Source: Pyrinomonadaceae bacterium
GTDB lineage: Bacteria; Acidobacteriota; Blastocatellia; Pyrinomonadales; Pyrinomonadaceae
DNA: 6,218 bases
Direction: 5' to 3'
Assembly: GCA_013812565.1 (NCBI GenBank)
Contig: JACCTF010000585.1
Span: 1 to 6,218, forward strand
Each line of letters opens with the position of its first letter. Positions within the stretch are counted from its first letter, which is position 1. A program made the translations under genes and the position numbers. Positions 1 to 3,064 of the stretch are shown here, one piece after another. Below the pieces are notes generated by a model, which searched no databases, had not been told where the DNA came from, and was given only the letters and a program-made list of their open reading frames with translations.

Positions 1-803
1 CGCTTGTGCTGCAAACAATCGCCGGTCGTGATCCGAATGATGCAACTACGGCAGACGTGCCCGTCCCGGATTACGTGTCGCAGTTAACCAATGATGTTCG
101 CGGAGCGCGCATCGGTGTGCCGCGTGCGCTGTTCGGTGAAGGGCTGGATGCGGAGGTGCGCGCGAGCGTCGAAGCAGCGATTGAAGCTTACCGCAAACTC
201 GGCGCTGAGATCGTTGACATCGAACTGCCGCATGCAAAATACGCGATTGCTGTTTACTACATTATCGCCACGGCTGAAGCTTCTTCTAACCTGGCGCGCT
301 ATGACGGCGTGCGCTACGGCTTTCGCGCTGAAGAATCTCGCACGCTTCAGGAGATGTATCGTCGCACGCGCGAGGAAGGCTTTGGCCCGGAGGTCAAACG
401 TCGCATCATGCTCGGCACATACGTTCTTTCATCCGGCTATTACGAAGCGTACTACCGCAAAGCTCAACAAGTACGCGCGCTTCTCAAATCGGACTTTGCG
501 CGGGCATTTGAAAGTTGCGACGCGATCCTGACGCCGACTGCGCCGACTCCGGCGTTTCTCCTTGGCGAGAAGACCGACGATCCATTGGCGATGTATCTCA
601 GCGACATCTACACCTGCACCGCGAATTTAGCGGGCGTACCGGGCATCTCAGTTCCATGTGGTTTGTCTTCGCAGGGATTGCCAATCGGGCTACAACTAAT
701 GTGTCGTCACTGGGACGAAGCGACGCTCGCGCGCCTCGCTCACATTTACGAACAAGGGCATCCTTTAACAAGCAGCCCGCGCATTACTGCTTCGACTGGT
801 TGA
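1..803 (+). CDS. gatA: Glutamyl-tRNA(Gln)/aspartyl-tRNA(Asn) amidotransferase subunit A, C-terminal part
   Basis: GatA is the amidase subunit of the cytoplasmic GatCAB complex. It releases ammonia from glutamine, which GatB uses to convert Glu-tRNA(Gln) or Asp-tRNA(Asn) to the cognate amide. The reading frame is open from the left edge (first full codon at 3) for about 266 codons; the full family length is about 480-490, so roughly the N-terminal 45% lies outside. Conserved blocks visible are [13 protein letters not shown] at the start, [16 protein letters not shown] mid-way, [13 protein letters not shown], and [15 protein letters not shown] followed by GLPIGLQL near the end. The Ser-cisSer-Lys catalytic triad of amidase-signature enzymes belongs to the missing half. 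GTG at 6 is internal, not a start. The last ten codons and the TGA lie inside a perfect palindrome, so the tail after HIYEQ is probably not functionally constrained. Identification is secure; I infer an intact gene outside the window. Confidence 0.95.
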   Translation, partial: LVLQTIAGRDPNDATTADVPVPDYVSQLTNDVRGARIGVPRALFGEGLDAEVRASVEAAIEAYRKLGAEIVDIELPHAKYAIAVYYIIATAEASSNLARYDGVRYGFRAEESRTLQEMYRRTREEGFGPEVKRRIMLGTYVLSSGYYEAYYRKAQQVRALLKSDFARAFESCDAILTPTAPTPAFLLGEKTDDPLAMYLSDIYTCTANLAGVPGISVPCGLSSQGLPIGLQLMCRHWDEATLARLAHIYEQGHPLTSSPRITASTG

Positions 804-823
804 AGCTGGTAATGCGCGGGCTG
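773..823. repeat. Large palindrome/hairpin spanning the gatA stop codon
   Basis: The arm CAGCCCGCGCATTAC (773-787) is repeated perfectly as its reverse complement GTAATGCGCGGGCTG (809-823), 15 bp each. Inside, GCTTC (789-793) pairs with GAAGC (802-806) around an 8-base loop, with a small asymmetric internal loop between the two stems. The gatA TGA (801-803) is inside it. The convergent 100-residue gene ends 30 bp further on, so it could act as a transcription terminator or RNA 3'-end stabiliser for either strand. Neither side has a proper T-tract (the minus strand continues CTTGTTAAA), so a REP-like palindromic element is an equal alternative. Confidence 0.75.
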
Positions 824-853
824 GCAGCAAACTCGGAAACTAAAACCTTCGAT

Positions 854-1156
854 CTATTTTGCCCGTCTTTGATAAACAGTTCGTCCACGATAACGCGAGT
901 CTTCAACGTCACCAGTCTCTTTATCGCGAATCAGATCGCCGGTGAAAAGCTCGATCAATCCTTTGGCTGTGCCGACTACGGGCAGGACGTCAAGGCCGGT
1001 ATGCACCGCGCCGCCGAGCAGTCCCTTCTTCTTAACTTCATAACCCACTAACCCGATGGCAAGCGCCGAGCCGACAATCGGAATTGGTTTGATCAAACGC
1101 TTTGCCAATCGCCATCCGCCCGCGCGCATCGCTCTTCTGGTAAGGCTTGCTGTCAT
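854..1156 (-). CDS. Small glycine-rich hydrophobic protein with a PT-TG-like motif, function unknown
   Basis: This is a 100-residue protein. Residues 1-23 are strongly basic (several Arg and Lys). Residues 24-41 are hydrophobic and glycine-rich (PIPIVGSALAIGLVGYEV). Residues 45-76 are a second hydrophobic segment containing DVLPVVGTAKGLIELFTG, and the C-terminus is charged. PIVGSALAIGL (26-36) and PVVGTAKGLIEL (59-70) look like an internal repeat. From memory, the D-x-x-P-x-x-G-x-x-K...E..TG pattern resembles the pre-toxin TG segment of polymorphic toxins, but there is no toxin domain here, so I do not call a toxin. Membrane association is an inference. The ATG overlaps the TGA of the upstream glutaredoxin gene as ATGA. 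A strong Shine-Dalgarno (GAGGAGGGAG, complement of 1164-1173) lies within that gene's last codons. This supports the start and a two-gene operon with translational coupling. Confidence 0.78.
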   Translation of the reverse strand: MTASLTRRAMRAGGWRLAKRLIKPIPIVGSALAIGLVGYEVKKKGLLGGAVHTGLDVLPVVGTAKGLIELFTGDLIRDKETGDVEDSRYRGRTVYQRRAK

Positions 1157-1413
1157 TTTCGTTCTCCCTCCTCTATTGCAAGTTCCGCACGGAATTTTCG
1201 TTCGTCATACGGCGACAAGTTAAAGGCCCGCCCGTCCACCTCAAACGTCGGCACTTTGCGTTTACCTTCATTGATCTTCATTACATACTCGGCTGCGCCT
1301 TCGTGCTCCTCGATGTTTATCTCTTCATAAGGAATGTTGTGTTCTTTAAGGAACTGTTTGGCACGGCGACAATCGCTGCACCTTGTGGTTGTATACATCT
1401 TGATGTTTGTCAT
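1153..1413 (-). CDS. Glutaredoxin family protein, mycoredoxin-like
   Basis: This 86-residue protein is a single thioredoxin-fold domain of normal glutaredoxin length. The redox site is C12-S-D-C15 in YTTTRCSDCRRAKQFL, just after the first beta strand. The cis-proline motif is K-V-P55-T, followed by the F-x-V-D-G strand. The stretch AAEYVMKINEGKRKVPTF resembles actinobacterial mycoredoxin (AAEFVM..NGG...VPT), from memory. The CSDC site differs from the CPYC of classical glutaredoxins, so the true substrate (mixed disulfides with glutathione, bacillithiol or another thiol) cannot be read from the sequence. It is cytoplasmic, with no signal peptide. The start is the only good ATG, with a modest GGAATAAGAA upstream. 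It is the first gene of an operon with the 100-residue protein. A possible promoter lies about 40-65 bp upstream. Confidence 0.9.
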   Translation of the reverse strand: MTNIKMYTTTRCSDCRRAKQFLKEHNIPYEEINIEEHEGAAEYVMKINEGKRKVPTFEVDGRAFNLSPYDERKFRAELAIEEGERK

Positions 1414-1451
1414 TTCTTATTCCATTTCACAACTTCAAAAGTTGCTGATCT

Positions 1452-1480
1452 ATTTTACCCGCGCGATGTGATGCTGTGCC
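1452..1480 (-). promoter_or_regulatory. Possible sigma70-type promoter of the glutaredoxin operon
   Basis: On the minus strand, TAAAAT (complement of 1452-1457) matches five of six bases of the -10 consensus. It lies 17 bp downstream of GGCACA (complement of 1475-1480), which matches three of six at -35. Transcription would start near 1445, about 30 bases before the ATG at 1413. The small palindrome CAACTT-CAA-AAGTTG (1430-1444) falls at the expected transcript start. The -35 is weak, so this is tentative. Confidence 0.35.
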
Positions 1481-1595
1481 AGCCTTGCGCTGCCATCAGC
1501 CATTCAGCTAAAAATTATGACTTGATATTGCAAGACACCGACCAATGAATCCAGACCACAAGCGAATATAGCGCTGTGTTGACATAAAGTCTCCG

Positions 1596-1618
1596 CGCGG
1601 GTAGTTATTACTCCCGCG
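1596..1618. promoter_or_regulatory. GC-rich stem-loop upstream of the 158-residue gene
   Basis: CGCGGG(T)AGT (1596-1605) pairs with ACTCCCGCG (1610-1618) around the loop TATT, giving nine base pairs with one bulged T at 1602. It sits 38 bp before the ATG at 1656 and just downstream of a perfect TTGACA (1579-1584). If that is a -35 element, the hairpin covers the -10 region, where only poor matches exist (TAGTTA or AGTTAT). It could be an operator, a 5' UTR structure, or a T-tract-less terminator. No choice among these is possible from sequence alone. Confidence 0.5.
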
Positions 1619-1655
1619 GTATAGCAAACAGCCTCTATGTTATAAGGAACTGATT

Positions 1656-2132
1656 ATGTCTCCATTTGGTTATTTGAAGTGGCCGGAGATGCGCCCGGTC
1701 GCACTGGAACTGATTGCGCGCATGAACGAAGGACATGGGCGCAACCTTTTTTCCATCCCAGTCGCAGACTTCGTCGGCGTCTTTGCGCCCGACGCGCCAG
1801 CCGCCGAGATGGAAAAGGTTGTGCGACGCGGCGATATTCACTTCACGGCTGATTCCCCTTCAAGCGGCACGTTCGCGCTCACCGAAGGAGAGATGGCGAC
1901 CTTTGATCTCGGTCGTGACGGATTGGTGCTGCGCGTTCCCTCACGGATGAGCGGCCGGTACGAGGTTCGACCCGACGCTTTTCATATCGAGTTCAACAAA
2001 AGTGAAAGCCTAGAAGGTTGTAAGCGTATCCTACTGCTCATCTGCAACCCCGTAATCAGCATCAATGTCTCATCCGAACGCGTCGATATTCGCCTGCCAA
2101 ACAAGATCTTTGATTTGTGCGTAGAATTCTAA
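1656..2132 (+). CDS. Conserved-looking hypothetical protein of 158 residues
   Basis: I do not recognise a family. The ATG follows a good Shine-Dalgarno AAGGA (1644-1648) at seven bases' spacing, and base use matches neighbouring genes, so it is probably real. The N-terminal third (residues 1-60, FGYLKWPEMRPVALELIARMNEGHG...) looks helical. The middle and C-terminal part (60-158) alternates short hydrophobic and polar stretches typical of beta strands, ending ISINVSSERVDIRLPNKIFD then LCVEF. There is no signal peptide, transmembrane segment, metal-binding cluster or obvious catalytic motif; two isolated cysteines near 121 and 129 and one near the C-terminus are visible. It is alone on its strand: divergent from the glutaredoxin operon (243 bp apart) and convergent with the SRPBCC gene (41 bp apart, separated by an inverted repeat). 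A perfect TTGACA at 1579 and a strong hairpin lie upstream. Confidence 0.8.
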   Translation: MSPFGYLKWPEMRPVALELIARMNEGHGRNLFSIPVADFVGVFAPDAPAAEMEKVVRRGDIHFTADSPSSGTFALTEGEMATFDLGRDGLVLRVPSRMSGRYEVRPDAFHIEFNKSESLEGCKRILLLICNPVISINVSSERVDIRLPNKIFDLCVEF

Positions 2133-2138
2133 GAACAC

Positions 2139-2182
2139 TGACGAGTGACAAGTAAGAACAGTTGTTTTCTTGTCACTCGTCA
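2139..2182. terminator. 14-bp perfect inverted repeat between convergent genes
   Basis: TGACGAGTGACAAG (2139-2152) and its exact reverse complement CTTGTCACTCGTCA (2169-2182) flank a 16-base loop. Position between two convergent stop codons suggests a bidirectional terminator, although no T-tract follows on either strand. Each arm is two copies of a 7-bp unit (TGACGAG, TGACAAG), linking it to the heptamer repeats at 2681-2765 and 3069-3092. The right arm overlaps the last codons and stop of the SRPBCC gene. Confidence 0.6.
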
Positions 2183-2661
2183 CCTTCCAGTTTAGTGCGG
2201 GCGCGTTTGAGGAAGGTGCGCATCATTTCGTGGACGCGCTTCTGCATTTCATGACTGATGCGTTCTTCTCCGATCAGACCGGCGAGCATGTGCAACTCTC
2301 GCGCATGTTGTCTGCGCAGTTCGATCCGTTGTTCTATACTAATCAGCACTTGTGAACCGCGATCTTTAAACGTCGCCGCGTAGCGCAGCAGATTCTTCTT
2401 TTCGTTTTCTGCGGGTGACCACTCGATGCGTTCCGAATCGTTGCAGGTTTGCCGCACCGCGAACGTAGCACGCATTGAGTTAAGAAAAGGTAGATCAGCG
2501 CGGATCGACCAGCGCCGCACGCCGCCATCTTCGTTGGTAATGCTTTCAACGCCCGGCATCAATTCGACGAAGTTACGCACGTCACCAAAGAATTCCCGAA
2601 CGCGTTCGGCGCTCGTCTTAACTTCTACTTGTCCGTTGTATAAAGTTCTGACTCGAAACAT
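2173..2661 (-). CDS. SRPBCC (START/Bet v1-like) superfamily protein, cyclase/dehydrase or CoxG-like
   Basis: This is a 162-residue single-domain protein of typical length for the SRPBCC fold, a helix-grip domain with a hydrophobic cavity for small ligands. The N-terminal strand QVEVKTSAERV leads into the diagnostic helix-turn EFFGDVRNFVELMPGVESI (about residues 23-41). Antiparallel strands follow (RRWSIRADL, ATFAVRQT, RIEWSP, LRYAATFKD, SQVLISIEQRIEL), then a long C-terminal helix (about 119-157) rich in Met, Arg and Lys. The DxxxFxxxMPGV pattern recalls polyketide cyclase/dehydrase and CoxG-like members. The ligand is unknown, and no CO dehydrogenase genes are nearby. I chose ATG 2661 because GTGAGG lies six bases before it; the GTG at 2673 has no ribosome-binding site. 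Cytoplasmic and monocistronic: convergent with the 158-residue gene and divergent from the zinc-ribbon gene. Confidence 0.85.
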   Translation of the reverse strand: MFRVRTLYNGQVEVKTSAERVREFFGDVRNFVELMPGVESITNEDGGVRRWSIRADLPFLNSMRATFAVRQTCNDSERIEWSPAENEKKNLLRYAATFKDRGSQVLISIEQRIELRRQHARELHMLAGLIGEERISHEMQKRVHEMMRTFLKRARTKLEGDE

Positions 2662-2680
2662 ACGGTACCTCACGGTAGAA

Positions 2681-2765
2681 GAAGTCAGGAGTTAGAAGAT
2701 GGAAGTCAGAATGAAATGCCAATGCCAATGTTTTATTCTGTCTCCTGGCTACTGCCTTCTGTCTC
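2681..2765. repeat. Inverted array of degenerate 7-bp repeats
   Basis: The left part reads in sevens GAAGTCA, GGAGTTA, GAAGATG, GAAGTCA, GAATGAA (2681-2715). The right part reads in sevens TTCTGTC, TCCTGGC, TACTGCC, TTCTGTC (2736-2763), approximately the reverse complement of the left. Exact copies of GAAGTCAG (2681, 2702) and TTCTGTCTC (2736, 2757) are each 21 bp apart. Between the arms is AATGCC repeated 2.7 times (2715-2730). The element lies between divergent genes, upstream of both ribosome-binding sites, and is not coding. Confidence 0.7.
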
Positions 2766-2780
2766 TTTGATTATTACAAT
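2752..2780 (+). promoter_or_regulatory. Weak possible promoter for the zinc-ribbon gene
   Basis: TACAAT (2775-2780) matches five of six bases of the -10 consensus and lies 17 bp after CTGCCT (2752-2757), which matches three of six at -35 and is inside the repeat array. Transcription would start near 2787, about 37 bases before the ATG at 2824. This is tentative. Confidence 0.25.
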
Positions 2781-2823
2781 TGTTTTCCGCAAAGTTTACT
2801 CTAATGCTGATGGAAGTTTCACG

Positions 2824-3024
2824 ATGAAGGTTCAACAAGAGAATTGCCCACGTTGTGGTTTGGAAAGATTGCGCGCCTGGAACGAACTAAGCGTTGAGGA
2901 GCGCGAGGTTGTGCGTCGCTTGGCGGCTTCCGCTGACTACTCGCTTGCCGAGCGCAAGGAGCGTCATCTTTGGTGCAAGCGCTGTTGGCACGAAGCGACG
3001 GGGGATATGTCGCGTGATATTTAA
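2824..3024 (+). CDS. Small zinc-ribbon-like protein, function unknown
   Basis: This 66-residue protein has two CxxC pairs: C8-P-R-C11 near the start and C51-K-R-C54 near the end. They flank a charged helical middle (AWNELSVEEREVVRRLAASADYSLAERKERH). This is the arrangement of a four-cysteine zinc site with a long helical hairpin between knuckles. Zinc binding is inferred from the cysteines; nucleic-acid or protein binding would be the usual guess, but nothing in the sequence decides it. The start is ATG 2824, preceded at seven bases by GGAAG (2812-2816). The frame stays open upstream to ATG 2716, but that extension is encoded by repeats (giving MPMPM) and has no ribosome-binding site, so it is excluded. 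The gene converges on glnE with 40 bp between stop codons and no clear terminator there. Confidence 0.75.
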   Translation: MKVQQENCPRCGLERLRAWNELSVEEREVVRRLAASADYSLAERKERHLWCKRCWHEATGDMSRDI

Positions 3025-3064
3025 GCCGCCCGCGAGCGAGGAGCGTGCATTAAGTGATCGGTTC

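Noticed and set aside
773..823. Integron attC site
   Set aside because: The palindrome is large enough, but the RYYYAAC and GTTRRRY core boxes and the extrahelical-base arrangement are not present.
1460..1481. Sigma54-type promoter suggested by TGGCAC on the minus strand (complement of 1476-1481)
   Set aside because: The required GC-containing -12 element is absent at the correct spacing (CACA is found instead).
515..1548. Plus-strand open frames at 515-1051 and 1147-1548
   Set aside because: The first overlaps the end of gatA in another frame and runs antisense to the 100-residue gene. The second is antisense to the glutaredoxin. Neither has family-like sequence.
2716..2823. N-terminal extension of the zinc-ribbon gene starting MPMPM
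   Set aside because: It is encoded by an AATGCC repeat and a heptamer array, has no ribosome-binding site, and a better start with GGAAG exists at 2824.
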